Assembly (NCBI RefSeq): GCF_009360615.1
Contig: NZ_SPEY01000020.1
Span: forward strand, 124,001 to 188,000
Source of the DNA: Comamonas sp.
GTDB lineage: Bacteria > Pseudomonadota > Gammaproteobacteria > Burkholderiales > Burkholderiaceae_C
DNA length: 64,000 nt
Direction: 5' to 3'
Made by a program: the position numbers and the translations under genes. Every line of letters begins with the position of its first letter. Within the stretch, counting starts at the first letter, position 1. Below are positions 7,937 through 17,111 of the stretch, piece after piece. The notes under the pieces were generated by a model. The model made no database searches, was not told where the DNA came from, and saw only the letters and a program-made list of their open reading frames with translations.

Positions 7937-9184
7937 ATGCGCAAAGCGAGGGGGCGGGTGATATTGCCGGCCATAGGCGTGGCGTTGCTGGTGGTCTTTA
8001 TCGGCGCCAAGATGACATCACGCGGCTGGATATCGCTGGACAGGGTCAAGCAGAAGGCCCAGGCCCAGGTGCCGGCGCCCGTGGTTTGGCCGCCGGCCCT
8101 GGCGCCAGAGGGCGATGGCTTGTGCCACACCGTCAAGCTCAATCTTGCACAGGTCGACAAGGCCCAGGAAGAGGGCATCGACATAGATCAGCAGCGGCGC
8201 TGCATCACGCGCGCTGCGATGGCCGAGCATGAGATGGCCAAAGTGCGTCACGCTGCCGCTGGCAAGCAGCACGAGAGCCAGCGCGGGGAGCAGGCGCGGA
8301 TCGAGCAGGTCGTTGAGCAACAGATCGCATCGGGTGAAATCACTCTGCAGAATCTAATGCAGGCGCGCGCCGGCAAGGCAACCCGGATCGCAACCGCCCT
8401 GTTGCCGGCAGCGCATATGCCAGTCAGGTCTATGCCTGAGCCGCCGTCGCTGTTGTTTGTTCCCATGAGCTATCAGAGCGGCGACCTGAAGCTCAAGGCC
8501 TTTGTCACGCCGGATCCCGGTGATGGCAGGAAGCAGCCTTTGATGGTCTGGTTGACGGGGGGAGATACCAATAGCCTGGACGATTTCTGGAGTGAAGGCC
8601 CTGCTGCCAATGATCAAAGTGCCAGCGCGTTTCGCAAGGCCGGCATGGCGATGTTGTTTCCCACCCTGCGCGGCGGCAATGACAATCCTGGCCAGCGTGA
8701 GTATTTCTGGGGGGAAGTGCAGGATGTGGCCGCAGCCATCCTGCAGGCCGCGCAACTGCCTTATGTCGATCCGGCCCGCATCTATCTGGGCGGGCACAGC
8801 ACCGGAGCCACGCTGGCGCTGCTGACAGCAACGGCAGGTTTGCCGGTGCAGGGGGTGTTTGCTTTTGGTCCGGTGGACGAGATCAGCGGCTATGGCTGGC
8901 CTGTGAAGTGGGAGTTGATCTCGCCGGATGAGAGGCGCTTGCGCTCCCCCATGCACTGGCTGCATGCCATCAAGAGCCCGACATGGATCATTGAGGGCAG
9001 CAAAAGCCCAGGCAATATCAACAGCCTCGACAATATGTGCGCAGCACGAAAGTCGAACCAGCTGCATTGCGTCTCGGTTCAGGGGGGTGATCACTTTTCC
9101 GTGTTACAACCCTTGACTCGCAAGCTTGCTGGTCAGTTGGTCATGGGCCTGCCCGTGCAGCTGAAAAGAGATGAACAGCTCTGA
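7937..9184 (+). CDS. Membrane-anchored alpha/beta hydrolase
   Basis: A single hydrophobic segment at residues 8-24 (ILPAIGVALLVVFIGA) after a basic start suggests an N-terminal anchor with the rest periplasmic. Residues 60-150 form a charged, Gln-rich, probably coiled-coil linker. The catalytic domain (about 165-405) has nucleophile Ser288 in GGHSTG and a likely His386 in GGDHFSVLQP; the loop LRGGNDNPGQREYFWGE resembles dienelactone-hydrolase/prolyl-oligopeptidase relatives. Substrate unknown. It lies just after the tex terminator, with GGTGGGAG about 10 bases before the ATG. Confidence 0.75.
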   Translation: MRKARGRVILPAIGVALLVVFIGAKMTSRGWISLDRVKQKAQAQVPAPVVWPPALAPEGDGLCHTVKLNLAQVDKAQEEGIDIDQQRRCITRAAMAEHEMAKVRHAAAGKQHESQRGEQARIEQVVEQQIASGEITLQNLMQARAGKATRIATALLPAAHMPVRSMPEPPSLLFVPMSYQSGDLKLKAFVTPDPGDGRKQPLMVWLTGGDTNSLDDFWSEGPAANDQSASAFRKAGMAMLFPTLRGGNDNPGQREYFWGEVQDVAAAILQAAQLPYVDPARIYLGGHSTGATLALLTATAGLPVQGVFAFGPVDEISGYGWPVKWELISPDERRLRSPMHWLHAIKSPTWIIEGSKSPGNINSLDNMCAARKSNQLHCVSVQGGDHFSVLQPLTRKLAGQLVMGLPVQLKRDEQL

Positions 9185-9249
9185 TATTTCCTTGAGCCTT
9201 CTTTTGTTCACTTCGGGGGGCGACAACCCGTTCGTCGCTTTTGATCCAG

Positions 9250-10089
9250 ATGAGTCGCGTTAAACCCTTGAGCCTGTCAACTCTGCTGGAGCAGCATGTA
9301 TTGCTGCCCAGCCAGCCGCGCGCTGTTGCGCTGCTGTCGAGCGAGCTGCGCAAGCCGGAGCCCGGTATGCGCAGTCTGGTGCAATTGTTTTCCACCGATC
9401 CGGTCCTGGCGGCACGCCTGCTGGCCGCATCCAACGGGCCGGCGCACCTGCTGGGCCAGCGTGTGCACAGCATTCCCGAGGCCCTGGTGCTTCTGGCACC
9501 GGCACAGTTGCGGCAGCTGGTTCAGAAGGCAAACCCAGTCAGCGCTTCTCATGTCTCGGCGGGCTGGAGTCTGGCAAGTTTTTGGCGCTACAGCCTTGAC
9601 ACCGCTCGCATGGCACGTGCGCTTGCCATGTCGGTTCAGGCCAATGCCTCGCAAGCCTACACATTGGGGCTGTTGCACGGTCTTGGCGAGTTGCTGCTGC
9701 AGGCCGCTGATCCAGACACGTTCTTCAGACTTTCCGAGCTGCTGGAGCCCATGCATCCCCGGCGTGCACAGGTGGAAATGCAGTTGATGGGCTATTGCTC
9801 GAGCCAGATCACGGCCCAGCTCGCGCGTCAATGGAATTGTCCGAACGTCATCAGCGATGCGTTTCAGTTCATGCATGCGCCGATGGAACAACCTGTTTTC
9901 GAGCCTCTGACGGGCGTGTTGCATCTGGCGGTATGGCGGGCCTCGACCCGCGCGCTCAACTGGGGCGAGCGCCAGCTGGCCGTGACATTTCCCGCTGAAA
10001 CCGGACTCGCTCTGGGCATGGACATCGATATGGTGCTGCGACAGGCATCCATTAACTGGCATGCCGGTTCACTGGATGTTCAGTTTTAG
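9250..10089 (+). CDS. HDOD domain protein
   Basis: 279 residues, almost entirely one HDOD domain (about 20-215): the segment LPSQPRAVALLSSELRKPEPGMRSLVQLFSTDP-VLAARLLAASNG is diagnostic, followed by LGLLHGLGELLL, where intact HD-GYP proteins carry catalytic residues but HDOD proteins do not. Such proteins act as signalling or scaffold proteins in the cytoplasm. Start: an ATG at 9250 is preferred to the in-frame TTG at 9241. It precedes a two-component pair by about 200 bp, so co-function is possible but not shown. Confidence 0.85.
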   Translation: MSRVKPLSLSTLLEQHVLLPSQPRAVALLSSELRKPEPGMRSLVQLFSTDPVLAARLLAASNGPAHLLGQRVHSIPEALVLLAPAQLRQLVQKANPVSASHVSAGWSLASFWRYSLDTARMARALAMSVQANASQAYTLGLLHGLGELLLQAADPDTFFRLSELLEPMHPRRAQVEMQLMGYCSSQITAQLARQWNCPNVISDAFQFMHAPMEQPVFEPLTGVLHLAVWRASTRALNWGERQLAVTFPAETGLALGMDIDMVLRQASINWHAGSLDVQF

Positions 10090-10299
10090 GCGTCCTCGAA
10101 GGCCCACGCGGTTCAAGCCGATGGCTCAAGGCCGGTCTCGTCAGAAAACCGTGGTTACTCAAATTGCATTTTTTCTTACGCTGAGTTGCAGTTTTAATTG
10201 TTAAAAACTATCTAATGATGCATTGGGGAGTTTTTTTCTATGCAGTGTCTAGCGCACTGCACAGAGTCCCCGGCAAGCAACTCTGGCCAGGAGATAGAA

Positions 10300-11061
10300 A
10301 TGGACCCGAACGGTGCAAACAACTCCGGTGAAGCATTGACGCTCCGACCCATGGCCGTGGAACTGGGAAGTCCCTCCATGTGGCCCGATCACATGGTGGG
10401 GCAGCCCGACAAACCCGTGCGGGTGCTGCTGGTGGACGACGATGCTCACTTGCGCATGGTGATTGCGCAGGAAATCATGAATGACCGCCGCACGATGGTG
10501 GTGGCCCAGGCGGACAACCTCAAGGACGCAAGAAAAGCCATCCGTCAGCATGAATTTGATGTGATGCTGCTGGATCTGAAGCTGGGGGCAGATGATGGCC
10601 TCGAGTTGATCGAGGTGATGAAAAGCCAGCGTCCTCAGGCGGAGGTCATCGTGGTTTCTGTGGTGGAAACTGAAGAGCAGGTGCTGCACGCTTTCGAGCT
10701 GGGGGCCACCGGCTATCTGGTCAAGAACTCCTGGTTTGGCAATTACCCCCAGGCGGTGCTGCAGGTCGTCAACGGCGGAGCATCCATCACCCCCAGTCTG
10801 GCCAGGCGTCTGCTGCAGCGCTGCGAGAAGCGGTCGGCAGCCGGGGCTGTTCCGGGCTCGGACATGTCAGACAGGTTGTCCAGCCGTGAATGCGAGGTCT
10901 TGCGTATGGTTGCCAGCGGCAATACCAGCGCAGAGATCGGCGCCAGCCTGGAAATCAGCACCATGACCGTCAACACGCATATCAAGAATATCTACCGCAA
11001 GCTGCAGGTGCGCAGCCGGGCTCAGGCCGTACGCTTCGCCTATCTGCGCGGCTGGTTCTAG
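10300..11061 (+). CDS. NarL/FixJ-family response regulator
   Basis: Two-domain DNA-binding response regulator of 253 residues. The receiver domain (about 40-160) has the acidic triad in VLLVDDD, phospho-acceptor Asp92 in MLLDLKLG, and Lys142 in GYLVKNS. The LuxR-type helix-turn-helix (about 190-250) reads LSSRECEVLRMVASGNTSAEIG and TVNTHIKNIYRKLQV. The start at 10300 follows CCAGGAGA; the upstream in-frame start adds 20 residues without a ribosome site. The histidine kinase gene follows 30 bp downstream, a standard cognate pair. The A/T-rich stretch at 10160-10235 probably carries the promoter. Confidence 0.93.
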   Translation: MDPNGANNSGEALTLRPMAVELGSPSMWPDHMVGQPDKPVRVLLVDDDAHLRMVIAQEIMNDRRTMVVAQADNLKDARKAIRQHEFDVMLLDLKLGADDGLELIEVMKSQRPQAEVIVVSVVETEEQVLHAFELGATGYLVKNSWFGNYPQAVLQVVNGGASITPSLARRLLQRCEKRSAAGAVPGSDMSDRLSSRECEVLRMVASGNTSAEIGASLEISTMTVNTHIKNIYRKLQVRSRAQAVRFAYLRGWF

Positions 11062-11091
11062 GCGTCAGCGTCGTCTTCAGCAGCGTTCCCA

Positions 11092-11934
11092 ATGTTCCAT
11101 GCCTGGCATCTGCTTCTGTGGAGTGTGCAGCTGCTGCTGTGGCTGCCCTGGCTTTTACCGATGGCGGGGACTTGCCATTCCGGTTCTTGGTGGACTGCTG
11201 TGCTGGGCATGGGAATCAGCCTGGTGGTTGTCGTCTGGCTGTCGCCGAGGGCCTATCGCAGCGCGCTGTGGCGCAGACGCAAAAGTGTGCGTCCTTCGCA
11301 AGAGGTGCAACTGGAGCGCAGGCGCATAGCGCAGGCCTTGCATGATGATGTGGGTAGCCAGCTGGTGCAGCTGATCAGCCTGACCGAACGCAGCACGGAC
11401 CCGGCGATTCGCAGCGCCGCAGAACAATGCTTGCTCGATCTGCGGCTGATCGTTGATTCCATGGAGAGCCGAAACGAATCCCTGGGCCTTCTGCTGGCAC
11501 GTTTCAGGCATCGCCTGCAGCCCGTGCTGGATCATCGGGGCATGACGCTGCACTGGGATGTCTGGGTCCCGGAAGTTCGTGGCAGCACTGTCAGTCTTCC
11601 GTGCGGAGCCATGGCCGAGGAGATCATGGCCGTGGTGAAAGAGGCGGTGAGCAATGTACTCCAACATGCCGACGCACGTGAGCTCTGGGTCACGCTGGCT
11701 GCCGATGAGCCATGGGAAAAGGCTCCAGATGTCCCGACCGCCTATGTGCATGCCCGCTTGATCATCGAGGATGCGGGATCCGGCAGGCCGGCCGATGGCC
11801 GTCAAGGCCTGGACACAGGGGCGGCCGCCGGAATGGGATTGATCAATATGCGCCGCAGAGCACTTGCCATGGGGGCGAAGCTGAGCATCTCGGCCCGGCC
11901 GGGTGGTGGTACCACGGTCACGCTCATTTGGTGA
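11092..11934 (+). CDS. Sensor histidine kinase (HisKA_3 type)
   Basis: 280 residues. Two N-terminal hydrophobic segments (about 5-24 and 34-52) place a very short loop outside, so there is no real periplasmic sensor domain. The HisKA_3 dimerisation helix contains phospho-acceptor His84 in RRRIAQALHDDVGSQL. The HATPase domain (about 175-280) shows the N box EAVSNVLQHA, the G1 box IEDAGSGRP and GMGLINMRRRA. It is the expected partner of the response regulator immediately upstream. The small sensor suggests detection within the membrane or by another protein (inference). Confidence 0.92.
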   Translation: MFHAWHLLLWSVQLLLWLPWLLPMAGTCHSGSWWTAVLGMGISLVVVVWLSPRAYRSALWRRRKSVRPSQEVQLERRRIAQALHDDVGSQLVQLISLTERSTDPAIRSAAEQCLLDLRLIVDSMESRNESLGLLLARFRHRLQPVLDHRGMTLHWDVWVPEVRGSTVSLPCGAMAEEIMAVVKEAVSNVLQHADARELWVTLAADEPWEKAPDVPTAYVHARLIIEDAGSGRPADGRQGLDTGAAAGMGLINMRRRALAMGAKLSISARPGGGTTVTLIW

Positions 11935-11947
11935 GGTCGCGGCTGCG

Positions 11948-13087
11948 ATGGCGCTCAAGGGGGCTTGCAAGCACAATGTCCGCATGAGGTCATCCACCAG
12001 AGCATTGCGAATCTACGCCGGTACGAAGGCGCGGCAGTCCATGGCGCAGCGGGGCTTGCAGCCGGAGATGGTCAGGGTCATACCTGCTGCGGCGGGAGGC
12101 CCCAAGGGGCTGATACTCGGACCACTGGATCGTTTCATCTTTGGTCATTGGTTACAGGCCAGTGCGCAGCCGGTGGATCTGATCGGGGCTTCCATCGGTG
12201 CGTGGCGCATGGCGACAGCGTGTCTGAACGCGCCGGCGGCGGCCTTCGAGCGACTGGAGCGCGACTACATTGCACAGCGCTTTGATCCTCCCGATGGGCA
12301 AAGGCGAACGCCTTCTTCACTGATCAGCGAGAGGTTTGCGCAGTCCCTGCAGGACTTTTATGGCGGTCGGGTGAGCGAAGTGCTGGCGAATCCGCGCTAC
12401 CGGCTGCATGTGATTGCTGCCCGTGGCCGTGGCCTGCTGTCACGCGCATCGCCCTGGCGAACTCCGTTGGGCTATGCGGCCGCGTTTGCCAGCAATGCCT
12501 TGCACCGGTCGGCCTTGGGATGTTTGCTGGAGCGCGTGATCTTTTCCACGGCCGCACGCGATGCCATGCATGCGCTTCCCTTCGGAGTTGCGGATATCCG
12601 TTCTGCACAGACACCGCTGACGCAGAACAACTTCATGGAGGCGTTGCGCGCCAGTTGCTCGATCCCTTTCGTGCTGGATGCCGTGCAGGACATCGCAGAA
12701 GCTCCCAAGGGGGCCTATTGGGACGGAGGCATCACCGACTATCACATGCATCTGGATTATCGGGCGTCCCGCAGTGGCGACGGGGTGGTGCTCTATCCAC
12801 ATTTCCAGAAAGCGGTGATTCCCGGCTGGCTGGACAAGGGGCTGAAATGGCGTCATGGCCCCACTGCATATCTGGACTCGATGGTGGTGCTCGCCCCCGA
12901 TCCAGCCTGGGTGTCCCGTCTGCCGAATGGCAAGCTGCCGGACCGGCACGATTTTCTGAGCTATGGCATCGACCATGATGCGCGTGCCAAGGCCTGGAAT
13001 GCGGCCACATCGGCCAGCCAGCAACTGGCGGAGGAGTTTGCCGAGTGGCTGCATGCGCCCGATCCGAACCGGGTCGAGGCGCTTTAG
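11948..13087 (+). CDS. Patatin-like phospholipase
   Basis: A patatin-fold acyl hydrolase using a Ser-Asp dyad: the glycine-rich oxyanion loop AAAGGPKGL, the nucleophile elbow GASIG (Ser about 82) and the DGG motif (Asp about 259, in GAYWDGGITD). These suggest lipid or phospholipid cleavage, and no signal peptide is evident. The chosen ATG at 11948 has GAGG about 11 bases upstream, just 13 bp after the kinase stop, suggesting coupling. An alternative ATG at 11984 also keeps the whole domain. Whether it is under the two-component pair is unknown. Confidence 0.82.
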   Translation: MALKGACKHNVRMRSSTRALRIYAGTKARQSMAQRGLQPEMVRVIPAAAGGPKGLILGPLDRFIFGHWLQASAQPVDLIGASIGAWRMATACLNAPAAAFERLERDYIAQRFDPPDGQRRTPSSLISERFAQSLQDFYGGRVSEVLANPRYRLHVIAARGRGLLSRASPWRTPLGYAAAFASNALHRSALGCLLERVIFSTAARDAMHALPFGVADIRSAQTPLTQNNFMEALRASCSIPFVLDAVQDIAEAPKGAYWDGGITDYHMHLDYRASRSGDGVVLYPHFQKAVIPGWLDKGLKWRHGPTAYLDSMVVLAPDPAWVSRLPNGKLPDRHDFLSYGIDHDARAKAWNAATSASQQLAEEFAEWLHAPDPNRVEAL

Positions 13088-13195
13088 CTTTTTTGCACAT
13101 TGAGACAAAGCCTGACATTGCAAGCAGGCAGAGCCCGCTGCAATTGCTGCTACCACGCTTTGACTCCGACAATCACAGACCGCAGTCCATCCACG

Positions 13196-15811
13196 ATGTC
13201 CATGTCCGAAAACCGATACGAGAAGTCGCCGACCGAGGCGTCGTCCCCTTCCCCCGAGGTCAGCTTGGGTGCAGTGGCGCCAACCAAACCTTACGCGGGG
13301 GCGCCGGTCGAGATCGAAACTCTCTCCCGAGACGGGGTTTCGGCCGCCGAGGGGAGGCCGCCTGCGCAGGGCCTGTGGGAGGGCATGGATAGACGTGCCA
13401 GACCGAACATGCCCTCGGGGCTTGTGCATCTGGCGGAAATGCTGCCGGCCCTGCGTTTGCTCATCGGCTTGATGATTGCCTCCATCGTGATCCTGGCGCT
13501 GTACTTCGGGCGGGACCTGTTGATTCCTCTGGCCCTGGCAATGCTGTTCGGCTTTCTGCTCGATCCAGCGGTCAGCAGGCTCAAGCGCTGGGGGCTGCCC
13601 CGCATGGCTTCGGCCATCGTGGTGGTGGCGTTTGCCCTGGCAGCGCTCGGAGGGCTGGGCATGTATCTGGGGAGTCAGGTGCAGCAACTCAGTGCCGACC
13701 TTCCGACCTATCAATCGACGATTCGCGACAAATTGCGCAGTCTTCGCAAGAGCGCAAACATGCCCAGTGCATGGGATGGCGTTTTCAAGACCTACAACAC
13801 GGTTGAGAAGGAAATCTCCAGCGTCGACAACGCCAGGGCGCGGGTGCAGAAAGTGGAGGTGCAGACCCCCGAGTCCAAACCCACCACGCGGATGCTCCAG
13901 TGGCTGGGGCGTATTGCCGAGCCGGTGACGACTGCCGGCATCGTGCTGCTGTTTGTCATATTGATCCTGCTGGATAGAGACGATCTGCGTGACCGCTTGC
14001 TACGGTTGGTGGGAGGCAATCTCCACCTGGCGACCGATGCGTTGGATGAAGCCTCGCAGCGGATTGGCAAATATCTGCGCATGCAGTTCATTGTCAATGT
14101 CAGCTATGGCGTGCCGCTCGCCATGGGCTTGTTGCTCATTGGTGTGCCCGGGGCCATTCTGTGGGGAGTGCTGGGTGCCATCATGCGGTTCGTGCCTTAT
14201 GTGGGCCCGATGATGTCTGCGGTATTTCCGCTGGCGCTGGCGTTTGCGGTCGATCCCGACTGGAGCATGTTTTTGCTGACACTGGGCCTGATTCTGCTGC
14301 TGGAGCTGATCAGCAACAACGTGATAGAGCCCTGGCTGTACGGCTCCAGTACCGGGCTGTCCACCTTGTCCATCATTGTGGCGGCAACTTTCTGGACAGC
14401 GCTCTGGGGGCCGATTGGACTGATTCTCTCAACACCGTTGACCGTTTGCCTGCTGGTGCTGGGACGCTACATTCCTTCGCTCAAATTCATGGAGGTGTTG
14501 CTGGGAAGCGAGCCTGTTCTCGGGCCGCAGCAACGGCTGTACCAGCGTCTGCTGGCTGACGACGCGGATGACGCCATCAGCATGGCTGTGCAGTCGGTGG
14601 ACGAACGCCTGCCCTCGAAGCCCAGCCAGGACGATCGAGCCAGTGCCGTCAGCGGTTTCTACGATGAGGTTGCCATTCCTGCGCTGCGTATTGCCACCCA
14701 GCAGCATCTGGAGTCGGCGACGGCCGAGCATCGGTTGCGGCTGTCCAATGGCATGGCTGCCTTGCTCGATGAGTTGCAGGACCAGTATGCGCCCATGGGC
14801 CGTGGCGAACAGGTCCGTGCGCCTTCCGGTGAAGATGCTCAGCGGCGCAGTCTGCGCATTCATTGCGCCGGTGTGCGCTGGGAGGTGGATGCCCTGGGGG
14901 CCGCCATGGTGGCCCATGCTGAGAGCTTGCATGGCCATGAGGTCAGCTGCTCCGAATGGGCACTTGCCCCGGACTCGAAGTCCTTGCAGTTCGACGCCAA
15001 TGGCTTGCTGGCGGACCGTGAGTGGGCCCGGGCCGTGAAGCGGTCGGATCTGCTGGTGCTGTCGATATTCAATCACCAGCCACAAAGCATGGCGAGACGC
15101 ATTGTGCGGCGCATTCGCCGCCATTGGCCGGGCGCGCGGGTGGTGCTGTGCCTGTGGAATGCGCCTTCCGTGGCGGCAGATCCCGAGTACGCCCGGCAGG
15201 CAGGCGCGCAGGCCTGCGTGACCAGTCTGCGTGAGCTGCACCTGTGGGTGGAGGCGATGCAGGTCGGGGATCCCGGCGAGTGTGTGATTGCGGCCCCGGT
15301 TCCCGATGACGATGAACAGCGTGTCAAAATGCTCCATGAAAGCGCGGTGCTGGATCCTGCATTGACAGCGCTTTATCGAGATACGGCCAAGAAGGCTGTC
15401 AACGCATTCAACACCAAGTGGGCCCAAGTTTCCTGGGTGGATGCCGAGCGTGTCCATGCGCCGGGCAGTCTGCTGCCGCTACCGACGCAAGAGGGCGATC
15501 AACCGGGCTTCGCCCGTGATAGCTCGGTGTGCTCGTATGTCGTGTATGAAAAGGAGGCCATCGTGGTCGGGGATTTGGCACGAGACCCTCGTTTTGCCAA
15601 CGACTCGCTGGTGCATAGCCTCAAGTTGCGCTTTTACGCGGGTGTGCCATTGACAGACCGAAGGGGCAATGTGCTGGGCTGCCTGTCCATCCTGGATGAC
15701 GAGCCGCGCAACATGTCCGACGATGAGCTGGAGGTGCTTGGCGGTATGGCGCGGCAGTTGATGGATGATGTGCGTGAAGCGCTCAGGCAAGGTCCCGTTG
15801 TGGACGCCTGA
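13196..15811 (+). CDS. AI-2E-family permease fused to a C-terminal GAF domain
   Basis: A long (871-residue) fusion. Residues about 80-440 are an AI-2E transporter/PerM-like permease: paired hydrophobic segments near ALRLLIGLMIASIVILALYF and AIVVVAFALAALGGLGMYLG, the FLLDPAVSRLKRWGLPR loop, and LRFVPYVGP-like IMRFVPYVGPMMSAVFP. Residues about 555-685 may form an alpha/beta Rossmann-like domain; I infer this only from its pattern. Residues about 735-865 fit a GAF domain (VCSYVVYEKEAIVVGDLARDPRF, FYAGVPL, GNVLGCLSILD). Ordinary family members are about 350 residues. No ribosome site is clear; start ATG 13196 or 13202. Confidence 0.82.
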   Translation: MSMSENRYEKSPTEASSPSPEVSLGAVAPTKPYAGAPVEIETLSRDGVSAAEGRPPAQGLWEGMDRRARPNMPSGLVHLAEMLPALRLLIGLMIASIVILALYFGRDLLIPLALAMLFGFLLDPAVSRLKRWGLPRMASAIVVVAFALAALGGLGMYLGSQVQQLSADLPTYQSTIRDKLRSLRKSANMPSAWDGVFKTYNTVEKEISSVDNARARVQKVEVQTPESKPTTRMLQWLGRIAEPVTTAGIVLLFVILILLDRDDLRDRLLRLVGGNLHLATDALDEASQRIGKYLRMQFIVNVSYGVPLAMGLLLIGVPGAILWGVLGAIMRFVPYVGPMMSAVFPLALAFAVDPDWSMFLLTLGLILLLELISNNVIEPWLYGSSTGLSTLSIIVAATFWTALWGPIGLILSTPLTVCLLVLGRYIPSLKFMEVLLGSEPVLGPQQRLYQRLLADDADDAISMAVQSVDERLPSKPSQDDRASAVSGFYDEVAIPALRIATQQHLESATAEHRLRLSNGMAALLDELQDQYAPMGRGEQVRAPSGEDAQRRSLRIHCAGVRWEVDALGAAMVAHAESLHGHEVSCSEWALAPDSKSLQFDANGLLADREWARAVKRSDLLVLSIFNHQPQSMARRIVRRIRRHWPGARVVLCLWNAPSVAADPEYARQAGAQACVTSLRELHLWVEAMQVGDPGECVIAAPVPDDDEQRVKMLHESAVLDPALTALYRDTAKKAVNAFNTKWAQVSWVDAERVHAPGSLLPLPTQEGDQPGFARDSSVCSYVVYEKEAIVVGDLARDPRFANDSLVHSLKLRFYAGVPLTDRRGNVLGCLSILDDEPRNMSDDELEVLGGMARQLMDDVREALRQGPVVDA

Positions 15812-15828
15812 GCCAGCCCGACGATCCC

Positions 15829-16965
15829 TCAGAGCGAGGCAAGCAGCATTTGCTCGTAGTCCTGTGCGGAGGCCAGTCGCGGATTGGTGGCATGGCAGTG
15901 GTCCCTGAGCGCACCGCTGATGATGGCATCAAACTGCGTGCGATCCACCCCCATGGCTGCCAGACCCGATGGCAGACCCAGACGGGCATTCATGTCGCGA
16001 ACAGCCTCCGGGATATCGCTTCCGCTGCCCAGGCCCATGGCATGGGCCATGCGGTTGAGCCGATCCTCGCGCTGCACGCTCTCGGCTTCGGCATTGAAGC
16101 GAACGACAGCGGGCAGGAACATGGCGTTGAGCGTGCCGTGGTGCAGACGCGGGTTGATGCCGCCCAGGCTGTGACTCAGGCTGTGCACGCAGCCGAGCCC
16201 TTTCTGGAATGCCATGGCCCCTTGCATGCTTGCACTCATCAACTGGCGGCGCGCCTCGGCGTCGCTCCCGTTGCGCGTGGCCCGCTCGATATGGGTCCAG
16301 CCGCGGGTCAGGCCGTCCAGGCCGATGCCGTCGGCCGGCGGGTTGAAAGTCGAGGCCATAAAGGCTTCCATGCAGTGTGCGATGGCGTCCATGCCGGTGG
16401 CAGCCGTCAGCATGGGCGGCAGCCCCAGAGTCAACTCGGGGTCGCAGATGGCAGCCTTGGGCACCAGGTGCCAGCTGTGAAAGCCCAGCTTGCGATGGTC
16501 GTTGACGATGATGATGGCTCCACGAGCCACTTCGCTGCCCGTGCCGCTGGTGGTCGGCACGGCAATCAGCGGCGCAACACCTGCAGTGATGCGAGGCGAG
16601 CCTCCCTCAATGGTCGCGTAATGAGAAAGCGGTCCTTCATGTGTTGCCGCAATTGCCACGCCTTTGGCGCAGTCAATGGCGCTACCGCCGCCCACGGCGA
16701 TCAGACCATCACAGCCTTCTGATTGGTAGATTTCAGCCGCCGCGCACACCGCCAGCTCCGTGGGGTTTGAGGGAGTCTGGTCGAACACGGCACAGGGCAG
16801 GCCGCACAGTGCGTCCAGGGCTTTTTGCAGTATCCCTGCTGCCTTGACGCCAGGGTCGGTCACGATCAGCGGCTTGCTGATGCCCACTCGTTCACATTCC
16901 TGGCGCAACATGCGCACCGCGCCAAAGTCGAACTGTATCTGGGTAACGAAATTGATAAAGGCCAT
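15829..16965 (-). CDS. Iron-containing alcohol dehydrogenase
   Basis: Group III NAD(P)-dependent metal alcohol dehydrogenase of 378 residues. The N-terminal nucleotide domain contains GLIAVGGGSAIDCAKG and the PTTSGTGSEV loop; the C-terminal domain holds the metal ligands in GMDAIAHCMEAF, GCVHSLSHSLGG and HHGTLNAMFLP. It would oxidise or reduce a primary alcohol, lactaldehyde or hydroxy-acid type substrate in the cytoplasm; the substrate cannot be set. It converges with the AI-2E/GAF gene (17 bp apart), and an insertion sequence lies 130 bp upstream of its start, which could affect its expression. Confidence 0.92.
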   Translation of the reverse strand: MAFINFVTQIQFDFGAVRMLRQECERVGISKPLIVTDPGVKAAGILQKALDALCGLPCAVFDQTPSNPTELAVCAAAEIYQSEGCDGLIAVGGGSAIDCAKGVAIAATHEGPLSHYATIEGGSPRITAGVAPLIAVPTTSGTGSEVARGAIIIVNDHRKLGFHSWHLVPKAAICDPELTLGLPPMLTAATGMDAIAHCMEAFMASTFNPPADGIGLDGLTRGWTHIERATRNGSDAEARRQLMSASMQGAMAFQKGLGCVHSLSHSLGGINPRLHHGTLNAMFLPAVVRFNAEAESVQREDRLNRMAHAMGLGSGSDIPEAVRDMNARLGLPSGLAAMGVDRTQFDAIISGALRDHCHATNPRLASAQDYEQMLLASL

Positions 16966-17091
16966 GGTTTGCTTGCTTCATCCAAAGGGAGCCTCCCAAT
17001 TTAGAAGCCTGATGCTGCGGTGCAAAGACAGCAAACCCTAGGTGCCCGGGGCAATGCGTCTCCCGGGGGACAGGATTGACATTTTGGGTAA

Positions 17092-17111
17092 CTAAGACTG
17101 GCTAACACAAC
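17092..17111 (+). repeat. Left terminal inverted repeat of the IS
   Basis: CTAAGACTGGCTAACACAAC; matches the reverse complement of 17953-17972 at 18 of 20 positions. Confidence 0.85.
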
